A DNA stretch of 64,000 bases from Nocardioides albus. GTDB lineage: Bacteria; Actinomycetota; Actinomycetes; Propionibacteriales; Nocardioidaceae. Shown one piece after another: positions 44,901 to 53,715 of the stretch. A program made the position numbers and the translations under genes. The stretch is taken from positions 124,001-188,000 of the forward strand of contig NZ_BMQT01000006.1 in the NCBI RefSeq assembly GCF_014648255.1, given 5' to 3'. Each line of letters begins with the position of its first letter. Within the stretch, counting starts at the first letter, position 1. Below the pieces are notes generated by a model. The model ran no database searches, was not told where the DNA came from, and saw only the letters and a program-made list of their open reading frames with translations.

Positions 44901-46557
44901 GGAAGGAGCCGTCGGCGGCGGTGTCGCGGGAGGTCGTGAACGAGCCCTCGGCAGTCACGGTCGCCCCGGCGATCGGGTCGCCGCCGGCATCGGTCACGGT
45001 GCCGCCGAGGAAGCCGGCCTCGCCCAGGGGCGCGCGTGCGAAGAGCGCCGCCACATCGAGCCGGCCCTCGCCCCAGACGTTGTTGTCCGCGGGGGTGCCA
45101 CCGCAGGTCAGGTCCTCGGTGTCGATGGCGGTCTCGTTGAGCAGCCGTTGGGTGGCCGGGATGTCACCGACCAGAACCGGTGCGGCCGACCACAGCAGCG
45201 CCACCGCGCCGGCCAGGTGCGGTGCCGCCATCGAGGTGCCGTTGAAAACGTCGTACCCGTTGCCGGGGACCGAGGAGCGGATGGCTACGCCGGGGGCGGC
45301 GATCGCCGGCTTGATCTCGCCGTCCTGGCCAGGGCCGCGGCTGGAGAAGGAGCCGATGGTGTGGTTGACCGCGTACGCGCCGACGGAGTAGTTGACGGTC
45401 CTGCTGCCGGGGGCGCCGGAGGTGGCGCAGCCGGGACCGTTGTTGCCGTTGGCGAAGGAGCTGAAGATCCCGGAGGCCTCCCAGGCCTTGGAGATGTCCT
45501 CCATGAACGGGTCGTTGGACGGGGCCTGGCTGCCCCAGGAGTTGTTGACCACGTTGGGCCGCTTCGCTGCGTTCGGGTTCTCCCCGTTGCGGTCGGTCGG
45601 CTCGAGGATCCACTCCCCCGCAGCGATCAGCGCGGTGTCGCTGGGGCAGCAGCCGTTGACCGCGATCCACGTCGCGCCGGGTGCGACACCGATGCCGGTG
45701 CCACCGGCGTCGTCGCCGACCATGGTGCCCATGGTGTGGGTGCCGTGCCCGTCGGAGTCGCACGGTCCGGCGCAGTCGGCGCCGGCGACGTCCATCCAGT
45801 TGTAGTCGTGGTCGAAGGTGCCGTCACCGTTGTTGCCGCGGTAGGACGACACCAGAGCCGGGTGGTCGTACTGCACCCCGGAGTCGATGTTGGCCACCAC
45901 CATGCCCTGGCCGTTGACGCCGTACTCCGACCAGACCTGGTCGGCGTGGATGTCGGCGATCCCCCACTCGACCGCGGCGGCGGTCGATTGCGGCACGACC
46001 GACTTCGTCTCGATCGGTTCGGGGGCTGCATAGGCACGAGGCACGTAGAGGCCCTCGACGTCCGGTTCGGCGGCGAGGGTGTGGGCCAGCCGGCTCGACC
46101 CGCTCTTGACCAGGATGGCGTTGGTCGCCCAGAACGCCCGGTACGTCACGCCGCGCTTGCGCAGCACAGCACGGGTCTCGGCCTGGCTCTCCTCGGCCTG
46201 CGCCCGCAGTGCGTCCGCGACCGCCTTCCCGCGCTCTGCCCAGTCGGTGTTCTGGCTGGCGCCGGTGAGGTCGGCCGCGTCCTCGAACCGGACCAGGAAG
46301 TCGTCGGTGCCCTTCTCGAGCTGCTTGGCGAGCTTCTTCTCGATCTTGTCCGCCGGGTCCTTGGCCGGGCGTTCGGCCGCAGGCACCACCGTGGCGGCGC
46401 CGCTCCCGACCGGCCCGGCGACTGGCACAGCAGCCGCGGTCGGCGCGGTCAGCAGAAGGCCACCGAACATCGCCATGGTGGTCGCCAATGCCGCGATCAC
46501 GCGGAAGCGCCGGGAGTTCAGCCGGGTACTCACAGATCCACCTCGATGGGTCGTCAT
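41938..46557 (-). CDS. Giant secreted subtilisin-family protease with carboxypeptidase-regulatory and kelch domains
   Basis: The 1539-residue protein starts with an extended signal peptide (about 1-43) and a propeptide. Next is a bacillopeptidase-F-like S8 domain with D225 (VANIDSGVQYDHP), H271 (DGHGTHTMG), N372 (NGNNGPG) and S442 (NGTSMAAP). Then come carboxypeptidase-regulatory-like beta-sandwiches (one opening GGTVTDAGGDPIAGATV, another with GSGHGWP) and a long region with kelch motifs (DGRFVMLGGWAAGG, YDPGTDTWSRG, GKVYCAGGSNG, LLVSGGIAG). The chain ends with a C-terminal cysteine (EQRC). It starts five bases after the next gene's stop, so both are co-transcribed. Its C-terminal half is paralogous to that gene's product. 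Confidence 0.92.
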   Translation of the reverse strand: MTTHRGGSVSTRLNSRRFRVIAALATTMAMFGGLLLTAPTAAAVPVAGPVGSGAATVVPAAERPAKDPADKIEKKLAKQLEKGTDDFLVRFEDAADLTGASQNTDWAERGKAVADALRAQAEESQAETRAVLRKRGVTYRAFWATNAILVKSGSSRLAHTLAAEPDVEGLYVPRAYAAPEPIETKSVVPQSTAAAVEWGIADIHADQVWSEYGVNGQGMVVANIDSGVQYDHPALVSSYRGNNGDGTFDHDYNWMDVAGADCAGPCDSDGHGTHTMGTMVGDDAGGTGIGVAPGATWIAVNGCCPSDTALIAAGEWILEPTDRNGENPNAAKRPNVVNNSWGSQAPSNDPFMEDISKAWEASGIFSSFANGNNGPGCATSGAPGSRTVNYSVGAYAVNHTIGSFSSRGPGQDGEIKPAIAAPGVAIRSSVPGNGYDVFNGTSMAAPHLAGAVALLWSAAPVLVGDIPATQRLLNETAIDTEDLTCGGTPADNNVWGEGRLDVAALFARAPLGEAGFLGGTVTDAGGDPIAGATVTAEGSFTTSRDTAADGSFRMALPVGSYTVKVSAFGYTTQEKAGVEIAVGKSTSHDAELAKAPTQRVAGKVADGSGHGWPLYAKVSVPGTPVTTFTDPATGEYAVELPTGAAYDLTASPVDSGYQPASTTLDPAGTNGPVDLVAKVDPTDCADAPGYVKAQPRIAVVTDLPEQFRARFDQRRIAVDMVRPGQIAGITGYDIVVWGYSYTDPRQAAFTSFLTRMDAEGTGVVFTDSQKGTWGGVTTLAKYAGVPTSTGGAEAAAGETGYLEAVAEHPVLAGVKVGERWDHEPGLPAWMKWFNGYDGDGRQVLATVGSSTAGSRGAAIAVQQRATSRYVLLAMHSPYYTRDTDDWSETSELVFENALDWANAEDENVGCHPAPGGLVVGQVSDGNTGAGLPGARISAGSVTSTSVTTPADPALDDGLVRFFAPAGDREVTATLAEYQTATDALSVVADEVVETELELAAGRLKVSTGQIAATVPIGAKAERTVTVENTGSAPATVRLAERDRGGDLAVPEGYQAPQAAMTDLGTTRTQRAEVTPLQDVGPLDDAAPRSSRAPAGTLAEGWQSQAAMPQGTVDSVAGTLGNRLYNFGGTLGAGPVATSWMLDPDLGWRRIADMPQARQRPAGAFVDGRFVMLGGWAAGGDPVARTQLYDPGTDTWSRGAEHPVPLAAAGTAVLDGRILTVGGCASSCDHSEVFAYDAGADSFERLADYPVKAGWLNCGAIRGKVYCAGGSNGASAVRAAYVYDPVKNAWSALTPMPVAHWGSGVAAQGGRLLVSGGIAGASITTAGWAYDPQTDAWTALPNAPTPVYRGASACGFYTLGGSPNGTSVSTQVSLLSGQGDCLGAASDVRWMALSPGEITLAPGEQAEVTLALDGAAIAQPGEVRASLRLLEDTPYPTAGVEVTVTSPVPSTWGAVVGTIKGDSCNGETGPLTGATVQVDAGVRWTGLTGDDGAYLRWVDTAHNPVRVSALRDGWTAASSEVKVRNKGRATIVDLTLEQRC

Positions 46558-46562
46558 GCCGG

Positions 46563-49244
46563 TCAGCAGCCGGTCCGGGTCAGGGAGAAGTCCTCGGTCG
46601 CCACGTCCACGGGGCTCTTGGGTGCCTTGAGGAGGCGGGTCTCGATCTCGTAGCCGTCGTGGCCGACCACGAGCTGGAGCTGTTTCTCGTCTTTGTCGAT
46701 CCAGCGGCGATAGCGGCCGTCGGCGGTCGTGGTCAGGGTCCAGCCGGAGCTGACCCCGTCGACCTGCACGGTCGCCCCCGCCAACGGAGCTGGCGTGCCG
46801 TCGCAGGCCTTCGCGGTCACGGTGCCCTGCAAGAAGCCCCAGTCCTTCGGTGCAGGGACCCGCATGGTCACCGCCAGTGGTGACACCGGATACGGCGTGT
46901 CCTCGACCAGACCGAGCTGGGCGGCCAGGTCACCGGGCTGGCCGGCACCGGCCGGGTCCGCCGTCAGGGTCATCGTGACCGACTCCCCCGGCTGGAGGGT
47001 GGTGCCAGCTTCGGGGGCGGACGAGACCCAGCCGACATCGGTCGTTCCCGGGTCGCAGCCGTCGTACCCGCTGAGGACGAAGACGTCCTGCTTGCCGGTG
47101 TAGCCCGCCGAGGCGCCTCCGACTCGTACGCCGCAGGCCGATCCACCCCGGTAGAGCAGCGTGTTCAGCCAGGGCAGCTGGGACCAGCGGTCCTGGCCGG
47201 GGTCATAGGCCCAGGCGTCGCGGGTGGGGAACCCGGCGTACATCCCGCCGGCCGCCACCAGGCGTCCGCCGGAGGTCCAGGTCGTGGCTCCCCAGCTCTC
47301 GCCGGGGAAGTGCGCACCCTCGGTCCAGGTGTCGGTCGCCGGGTCATAGATCCAGGTGGCTCCGTTGACTCCGTAGTAGTCGTCGGTGTCGGCGCCGCCG
47401 GCGCAGACGATCCGGCCGTCGACGGCTCCGCACGAAGGCCAGGAGACCTTGACCGGGTAGTCGGCGAGCCGACGGAACTCGTCAGCGGCGACGTCGTAGG
47501 CCAGCACGCTGTTGTTGCCGCAGACCGTGGTGCACCCGCCAACGGTGTAGACGACGCCGTCCATGATCGCGCTGCCCGAGCCGGCCAGCGCCTGCGGGGA
47601 TGCAGCGCCGGTGCTCCAGCTGTCGGCCTTCGGTGAGTAGCGCAGCACCTGCGAGGCGAGGTGCTGCCGGTTGTCCACCCAGCCACCGACCATGACCATC
47701 GTGCCGTCCACGAAGCCACCCGCGGCGGCCAGCCGACCCTCGGGCATCGGGGCGGTCGGCTGCCATGCACCGGCGCGGTCGCGGAGCACCCACCCGTCGG
47801 TGATGGCCTTGCGGTCGGCGCTCGCGCCGCCGAAGGAGTAGAGGTCTCCGTCGTGATCCCCGGCGATGTTCTCGGTGATGCCCATGGGCAGCGAGGGCAG
47901 GCGGCTCCAGGCTTGGTTCTGCGGCGCAGGGGCCGCCGGCGCCCAGTCGTCGTCCAGCCGCTCCGGTGGCTCGGTGGTGCCGTCCGGCTGCAGGAGGGCG
48001 AACCCACGGTCCCGCTCGCGGACACCGACGGTGGCCGGCGCGGTGCCGGTGTTGGTCACGGTGATCTGCTGGGTTCCGGTCTCGCCCCAGGGAACGGTCG
48101 CATCGATCCCGGCGCCGGCGACCTCGAGCCGCCCGGCGGCCAGGCTGACGTCCGCGGTGGCCACCTCGTCCGGGCTGACGCGTACGGGAATCTCCTCGGC
48201 GACGTATTCGGCGCTGTCGACAGCGACAGTGTGCTCCCCGGTCGGCAGGAAGCCCCAGTAGAAGCCGGGGTCGCTGCTCGGCGAGGCCATGACGGCGCCG
48301 TCCACCCGAGCTCGGACGCCGGCGACGACCGCGCCGGTGTTCTGGTCGCTGGCGGTGCCTGCGACCAGACCGCCCTCGACGGGGAGACAGCCGCGCTTGC
48401 CGACGAACACGTCGTCGACGGCGAACCAGTAGATGCCGCCGGTGAAGTTGAACCGCACCTTCACATCAGGCTGGTCGGCCGCGGCAGGGAGAGGTACGAC
48501 ATGAGTGATCGGCCCGCGCTCGCCACCGCTCTTGCTCCACACGGCGGTCCAGGTCTGACCACCGTCGACGGAGACGCTCGCCGAGGCGGTTCCCGAGCCG
48601 AGGTCGCGGAGGTCGCTGGAGAACTGCAGCTCGGGCTCGGCGACCCCGCTGAGGTCGGTCTTCGGCGAGATCAGCGAGGAGTCGAAGGCCTGGGCCGACC
48701 CGGCGTCGTGGTCCGCGATCGCGAAGCCGCCCGATCCTCCGGTCAGGTTGCCGCGCCCGCCGGGGTCGTCGAACCTCCAGATGTTGCCGGTGCCGGCGTG
48801 ATCGACGACCTGCCACCCTTCGGTCGTCGCGGGGGTGTCGAAGCCCTCGGTCATCCCGTCGAGGCGGTAGCCCGGAGCGCGGCAGGTCTCGGTCTCCGCG
48901 GTCACCTCGAGGTCGACGGCGGTGCCGTCTGCGGCGACGGTCACCGGGGTCGTCGAGGTCTCGTATCCGGGGTAGACCGGGTCGACGCTGACCTCGCCGA
49001 CCGTTCCTGCAGGCACGTCGAGGCGAAACGCTCCGGTCGAGGGATCCGAGTAGGTCACGCTCCCGCTCATGCTCACCTTGGCACGTACCGGCCAACCGTG
49101 GCCGGACCCGTCGCGCACGTGGCCGGTGAGCAGACCGGCCTCGGCCACGGCCGTGGGCACGCCGCCGGCCACAGCCGGGGTCGCTGACCCGGCGAGCACC
49201 AAGGCCGCGAATGCAGCGAGACCGAACCTGGAGTGCGGACCCAT
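46563..49244 (-). CDS. Secreted kelch-repeat protein without protease domain
   Basis: From ATG 49244 (AGGAG six bases upstream) the product has 893 residues with a signal peptide (1-26). It contains the same GSGHGWP beta-sandwich as the adjacent protease, then a MAM or choice-of-anchor-like module (GFDTPATTEGW...FAVDDVFVGKRG). An AAGRLEVAG...TGTAPATVGVRERDRG segment, matching AAGRLKVST...TGSAPATVRLAERDRG in the neighbour, and a kelch propeller follow. A second regulatory-like domain ends in TGC. No Asp-His-Ser triad is present. It looks like the protease tail duplicated without its catalytic domain, and may be a substrate-binding or decoy partner. Confidence 0.88.
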   Translation of the reverse strand: MGPHSRFGLAAFAALVLAGSATPAVAGGVPTAVAEAGLLTGHVRDGSGHGWPVRAKVSMSGSVTYSDPSTGAFRLDVPAGTVGEVSVDPVYPGYETSTTPVTVAADGTAVDLEVTAETETCRAPGYRLDGMTEGFDTPATTEGWQVVDHAGTGNIWRFDDPGGRGNLTGGSGGFAIADHDAGSAQAFDSSLISPKTDLSGVAEPELQFSSDLRDLGSGTASASVSVDGGQTWTAVWSKSGGERGPITHVVPLPAAADQPDVKVRFNFTGGIYWFAVDDVFVGKRGCLPVEGGLVAGTASDQNTGAVVAGVRARVDGAVMASPSSDPGFYWGFLPTGEHTVAVDSAEYVAEEIPVRVSPDEVATADVSLAAGRLEVAGAGIDATVPWGETGTQQITVTNTGTAPATVGVRERDRGFALLQPDGTTEPPERLDDDWAPAAPAPQNQAWSRLPSLPMGITENIAGDHDGDLYSFGGASADRKAITDGWVLRDRAGAWQPTAPMPEGRLAAAGGFVDGTMVMVGGWVDNRQHLASQVLRYSPKADSWSTGAASPQALAGSGSAIMDGVVYTVGGCTTVCGNNSVLAYDVAADEFRRLADYPVKVSWPSCGAVDGRIVCAGGADTDDYYGVNGATWIYDPATDTWTEGAHFPGESWGATTWTSGGRLVAAGGMYAGFPTRDAWAYDPGQDRWSQLPWLNTLLYRGGSACGVRVGGASAGYTGKQDVFVLSGYDGCDPGTTDVGWVSSAPEAGTTLQPGESVTMTLTADPAGAGQPGDLAAQLGLVEDTPYPVSPLAVTMRVPAPKDWGFLQGTVTAKACDGTPAPLAGATVQVDGVSSGWTLTTTADGRYRRWIDKDEKQLQLVVGHDGYEIETRLLKAPKSPVDVATEDFSLTRTGC

Positions 49245-49381
49245 GTGAACTCCTAGTGATAGTCCGATGAGCGACGAGCTGGACCGACCATCCCAGGGGG
49301 CCGAGACGGGCACAACATGCTCACGAGGTCGGGAAGACGCCATGTCGGGAACTCGTCACGGGAGCGACGAACACCCACCTG

Positions 49382-52300
49382 TCAGGAAGTCGGCTGGCCC
49401 GTCCGGAAGGCGCGGACCATGGTCTGATCGACCTCCGAGCCGGACCCGTCGGCCATGCTGACCCGCAGGTGGGCGAAGGTCCCCGGAGCTGCGTCACCGG
49501 GCACGATCGCGAACCAGCCTGCGGCCGTGCGCTGGACACGCGCGGGTGTCCAGCCGGTGACCTCGTCGACGCGGGACTGGTCCCCGAAGGCATAGTCGAG
49601 CGAGACGCGTGCCAGGTCGAGGGGACCGTCCTCCGTGTCCATGACCGCGGCCAGCGGGATCCGGACGTCGGTCCCGGACGGCACCTGGTTGGTCAGGTCG
49701 GAGGGCACGTCGACGACCGGGACCAGGAGCGGCTGAGCACCCTGATCGTCCGGTGAGGTCGGGAACCGCCACTCGGCACGGTAGGCGAGGCCCATCTGGT
49801 CGGCCGGCGAGATGGGCCGGGCCCACGTCTGACGGAAGGTGACCTCGGCCTTCTTCTGCGGCAGGACGTACTGTCCGTTCGTCTGCGGGTGCGGCACCCC
49901 GTCGAGCAGCAGCTGCCTGGTGCCGTTGTCGCGATAGTCCGCGGTGGAGTCGTGCCCGCCGGCGTCGCCGTACGGCGCGATCGCGAAGCTCAGCCGATTG
50001 GCCGTGCGGCTCATCATCGGCCGGTCGTAGGTGTTGCGGGTGGCCCCGTAGGGCGCCTTGAACCAGGAGCTGTGCTCCTTCGACCCGGCAGTCATCGTCC
50101 TCGGCCCGTCGAAGGACGACCCGTACGTCGTCCCGCCGAACCCGCGCGAGGCGATCGTCGTCCACGCCACGTCGGGGTCGGCCGTGTAGAACTCGGTACG
50201 CCGCAGCGGAGCCGCGAGCTGGAGCGTCGTCCCACCGGCGTACTGCCCGGCCAGGCCAGGCACCTTGACCTGGACGTTGGAGGCGTACGTGGTCTGCCCG
50301 CCCTGGGTGTGGTGATCGGCATCCACCCGAGCCAGCTCAGGATCACCGACCCGCTCGACGCCGGGAACGATGGCGTCGGTGCGGTAGCGCGCGAGGTTGT
50401 ACAGGTACGGGCTGGAGGCCAGCGGGGTGCCGCTCCACGACATCGTGACCGGCCCCTCGGCCAGCTCGGCCTGCAGCGCGAGCGAGTCCTGCCAGGTGAC
50501 GGTGATCTGCGGGAGCTTCGCGCCGCTGCCGCTGACCTGGAACCGTCCGACGCTGTCCGGGACCGCGGCGAGGACGCCGACCGCCCCACCGGCGACGGCG
50601 GCCGTGGACCAGGTGTTGGCGTTTCCGCCACCGGTGCCGGCGTCGAGCAGGACGACCTTGCCGTCGATGTCGTGCTTCGCGAAGTTCTCAGGGCTGCCCT
50701 TGCCGATGTGCACGAGCTCGGCCGACCCGCCGTCGGAGAACTCGGGTGCCAGCTGGACGGGGACGTCGTCCACGGTGTGTCCACCGGACGAGGTCATCTC
50801 CAGGCGGGGCGCAGAGAGTCGCGCCGACGCCACGAAGGCGAGCCGGTCATCGCGTGCCGGCTCGGCATAGATCGCCTTGGTCAGCATCGGGATCGTCTGC
50901 AGGAAGCCGGCTCTGATCGCACCGTCGTCGGTCATCTCGTAGCTCAGCCCCATGGCGAACCCGGCGGCCTCGCTGGGTCGGTTGGTCTTCCAGGTGATCT
51001 CTTCGGCGTCCCGCGCATCCAGGGTGACCGTGGTGTCGCCATCGACATCGATCTCGGACCGGTAGAGCTGGGAGAGGGAGGCGACGCTGCCCACGTTGCC
51101 CGGCTCGTCCCGGGTCATCACGGTCGCGGACAGGGCGTAGGCGCCGTGCGGCACCCGGATGGTGGTGCTGCCGGCCTGCGGGTAGCCGATCGTGTAGCGG
51201 CGGGCGGTGTCGCGGTGCTCATCGAAGAGCTGGAAGGTGGACGGGTCCGCGGCCGGATCACCGTGCCGGTCGACCGCACGCACCGTCAGGTTCGCCGAGG
51301 GCTCCTCGAGATGGACCGCGTACGGCGCGACGACCCGCTGTCCGTCGGTCCCGCTGGCGAGGAGCCGGCCGGTGACCACACCGTACGCCGCGGCCGGGAT
51401 CTCGACCGTCGGGTCCAGGTCGAGCGACACCGCCGCAGTGCCTGCGGCGGGAACGACCACGGAGTCGGTGGCCAGGCCGACGAGGCCCTCGACCGGGGTC
51501 TCGCCGTCATCGCCCAGCACCGGCGAGAGGGAGAGGTCGAGCTCGGCAGGCTGGTCGGACCGGTTCGTCAGCGTGATCGTCGCCTTGGTGGGCGCGAGGT
51601 CTGCCTGGGGGTAGTCGAAGTCGCCGAGCGTCTGGTTCGGCGCCGCGAAGACGGTCTGGTCGACGGCCCGCCCGATGTCGAGCGGCCCGGCGCCCTGCTC
51701 CGGGACCGGGGTCTCGGTCGGGGCTGCCGCCGAGGTCAGAACGGCCTTGAGCTTCGCCGGCGTCAGGTTCGGGTCGTCTTGCAGGGCGAGTGCGGCGGCA
51801 CCGGCGACATGCGGGGTCGCCATCGAGGTCCCTGAGCTGGCCGCGTAGGCGTGAGCCTCTCGGCCGCCCGCATTGGCCGCGACGACGCCGACGCCCTGCG
51901 AGGCGATGTCCGGCTTCGCCCAGTCGCCGCCGACCGCCGGGCCACGGCTGGAGAACGGCGCCGTCATGTTCTTCCGGTCGAGCGCGCCGACCGTCAGAGC
52001 TGCCGGGGAGCAGCCCGGGGTCGAGACCGTGGCGTGGCGGGAGGAGTTCCCGGCCGCCACCACGAAGAGTGCACGGTCGCTCAGTGCTTCCAGAGCCAGA
52101 GTGTCGACGCTGTTGCACGAGGTCGAGGCGTCGTTGCCCAGGGACATCGAGACGATGTCAGCGCCCTCGGCGACCGCCCACTGCATGCCGGCGATGATCC
52201 CGCTGGTGGCGCCGGAGCCGGAATTGTCGAGCACCTTGCCGACCATCAGGTCGGCGCCCGGTGCCATGCCTGCGTAGCGGCCGTCGGAGGCGGCGCCCGT

Positions 52301-53149
52301 GCCGGCGACGGTCGATGCGGTGTGGGTGCCGTGGCCGTTGAGGTCGTCGACCTGCTCGCCGGGGATGAAGGAGCGGGACGTGGTGACCTGTCCGGCGAGG
52401 TCGGGGTGGCCGAGGTCGTACCCGGTGTCCAGCACGGCGACCGTGACCCCGGTGCCGTCGACTCCGCGGGCGTGGGCCTGGGGTGCGCCGGTGAGCGGGA
52501 CCGTGGGTGTCCCCAGGTCCGGGACCGCGGTGCCATGTACCTGCGCGTCGAGCCAGATCTTGCGCACCGATCCCGCCGCGCGAGCCCCTGACGTGGGCCG
52601 GAGACCGTCCCAGGCTTCCGCAGCCTGGTCCTTGTCGATGCTCAGCGCGGCTCCGCCGACCGAAGGCAGGGCTACGCCGGGATCAGTTCCAGCGACCGCG
52701 GCGCGCGGGCTTCGGCCCCCGGCGTACTGCACGATCACCGGCAGCGTGTCGCGGTGCGCGTCGTCGTAACCACTGGCGATCAGCGTAGTGACGTCGAACA
52801 GCCCCAGATCGAGCCGGCCGGCGTCGATCATCGACTGCACCCCGTCCGGGACGACGTAGGTGTGCTGCCCGTCCTGCCACACGACACTGCCGTGATCGGC
52901 ACCCTCGGCGGCGCGCAGGCCCGCCGACAGCACCCGGCCCGCTCCGTCGACCCGAGCGTCGACGACGTCGCCGGTGACGAGGGTGACGGTCTTGTGGTGA
53001 CCGGACGGCTCGGTCACGGACCGGATCCCTTCGTCGTCCGCGCCGGAGGCGCCGGGCTCGGCCGCCTGCGCCCCTGAACCGCTGACGACGACGAGGCCCA
53101 GAGCGGCCATCGCGACCACACACTTTCGCCAGGACGGGGAGGAGGGCAT
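49382..53149 (-). CDS. Giant secreted subtilisin-family protease
   Basis: The 1255-residue protein has a signal peptide (1-30), a propeptide (about 50-215, opening VTLVTGDVVDARVDGAGR) and an S8 domain with D241 (VLDTGYDLGHP), H273 (NGHGTHTAS), N368 (AAGNSS) and S442 (SGTSMATP). About 700 residues of beta-rich C-terminal domains follow, including a PA-like stretch around KVVLLDAGTGGGNANTWSTAAVAGGAVGVLAAV. It resembles the large actinomycete secreted subtilases. It is the promoter-proximal gene of the four-gene run, 137 bp before the kelch gene, and lies just inside the second tRNA-Glu. No anchor motif is seen. Confidence 0.92.
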   Translation of the reverse strand: MPSSPSWRKCVVAMAALGLVVVSGSGAQAAEPGASGADDEGIRSVTEPSGHHKTVTLVTGDVVDARVDGAGRVLSAGLRAAEGADHGSVVWQDGQHTYVVPDGVQSMIDAGRLDLGLFDVTTLIASGYDDAHRDTLPVIVQYAGGRSPRAAVAGTDPGVALPSVGGAALSIDKDQAAEAWDGLRPTSGARAAGSVRKIWLDAQVHGTAVPDLGTPTVPLTGAPQAHARGVDGTGVTVAVLDTGYDLGHPDLAGQVTTSRSFIPGEQVDDLNGHGTHTASTVAGTGAASDGRYAGMAPGADLMVGKVLDNSGSGATSGIIAGMQWAVAEGADIVSMSLGNDASTSCNSVDTLALEALSDRALFVVAAGNSSRHATVSTPGCSPAALTVGALDRKNMTAPFSSRGPAVGGDWAKPDIASQGVGVVAANAGGREAHAYAASSGTSMATPHVAGAAALALQDDPNLTPAKLKAVLTSAAAPTETPVPEQGAGPLDIGRAVDQTVFAAPNQTLGDFDYPQADLAPTKATITLTNRSDQPAELDLSLSPVLGDDGETPVEGLVGLATDSVVVPAAGTAAVSLDLDPTVEIPAAAYGVVTGRLLASGTDGQRVVAPYAVHLEEPSANLTVRAVDRHGDPAADPSTFQLFDEHRDTARRYTIGYPQAGSTTIRVPHGAYALSATVMTRDEPGNVGSVASLSQLYRSEIDVDGDTTVTLDARDAEEITWKTNRPSEAAGFAMGLSYEMTDDGAIRAGFLQTIPMLTKAIYAEPARDDRLAFVASARLSAPRLEMTSSGGHTVDDVPVQLAPEFSDGGSAELVHIGKGSPENFAKHDIDGKVVLLDAGTGGGNANTWSTAAVAGGAVGVLAAVPDSVGRFQVSGSGAKLPQITVTWQDSLALQAELAEGPVTMSWSGTPLASSPYLYNLARYRTDAIVPGVERVGDPELARVDADHHTQGGQTTYASNVQVKVPGLAGQYAGGTTLQLAAPLRRTEFYTADPDVAWTTIASRGFGGTTYGSSFDGPRTMTAGSKEHSSWFKAPYGATRNTYDRPMMSRTANRLSFAIAPYGDAGGHDSTADYRDNGTRQLLLDGVPHPQTNGQYVLPQKKAEVTFRQTWARPISPADQMGLAYRAEWRFPTSPDDQGAQPLLVPVVDVPSDLTNQVPSGTDVRIPLAAVMDTEDGPLDLARVSLDYAFGDQSRVDEVTGWTPARVQRTAAGWFAIVPGDAAPGTFAHLRVSMADGSGSEVDQTMVRAFRTGQPTS

Positions 53150-53303
53150 CGGAGTCTCCGTTCACGTACGTTCGCCCGGCGATGGCCAGGACCGTCGCAC
53201 ACGCTAAGCGGAAATGACCGGCCGTCGACCGTGAAGGCGATGTCGGACAGTTGCCATGTCGCAGCCTCGCCACCGCCGCATCGGCTGCCTACCGACGAAA
53301 TGC

Positions 53304-53336
53304 GAAGAGCCCCGAGTCAAAGACTCGGGGCTCTTC
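53304..53336 (-). terminator. Terminator after tRNA-Glu copy 2
   Basis: Perfect 14-base arms beginning GAAGAGCCCCGAGT flank a five-base loop and directly follow the tRNA 3' end on the minus strand. The 154 bp from here to the protease start hold no gene I can recognise and presumably contain the protease promoter. Confidence 0.8.
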
Positions 53337-53344
53337 GTGCGTTG

Positions 53345-53417
53345 TACCCCCGACCGGATTTGAACCGGCGTTACCGCCGTGAGAGGGCGACGTCCTAGGC
53401 CGCTAGACGACGGGGGC
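53345..53417 (-). tRNA. tRNA-Glu(CTC), copy 2
   Basis: This 73-base gene is identical at every position to the copy at 36510-36582, with the same orientation. Eight identical bases on the 3' side and six on the 5' side extend the match to 87 bp. The anticodon is CTC. A tRNA-Gln lies 91 bp upstream and is probably in the same transcript. Confidence 0.95.
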
Positions 53418-53508
53418 TTGCACTGCTTCCGCGGACTTTCGTCCGTTTCAGCGGGAGAAACTCTAGCGAATCGCCTTGATCTCTCCCAAATCCTCAGCTG
53501 AGGATCCG

Positions 53509-53580
53509 CTGGGCTACTAGGACTCGAACCTAGAATAACTGGACCAGAACCAGTCGTGTTGCCAATTACACCATAGCCCA
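53509..53580 (-). tRNA. tRNA-Gln(CTG)
   Basis: The 72-base minus-strand gene has acceptor arms TGGGCTA and TAGCCCA (U1-A72 as usual in tRNA-Gln) with discriminator G. The anticodon stem-loop is ACTGG-TTCTGGT-CCAGT with anticodon CTG, and the T arm contains GGTTCGAGTCC. It precedes tRNA-Glu and lies downstream of gltX, a typical actinobacterial cluster. Confidence 0.95.
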
Positions 53581-53715
53581 TCATCTTGGTCGACTTAGCC
53601 TCGAACGAGGCCGTCGACAAGAGTGATGTGGCCCTCGGAATTTCTCCCTCGAACCGAGAGGAAACATTACCGGGGACGCCCCCAGGCTACGAAATCGGCA
53701 CGCCCTAGAAGCCCC

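Noticed and set aside
36583..53344. Prophage or integrative plasmid
   Set aside because: No integrase, portal, capsid, replication or transfer gene is found. Only the duplicated tRNA suggests mobility, so it is reported as a possible insertion, not as a phage.
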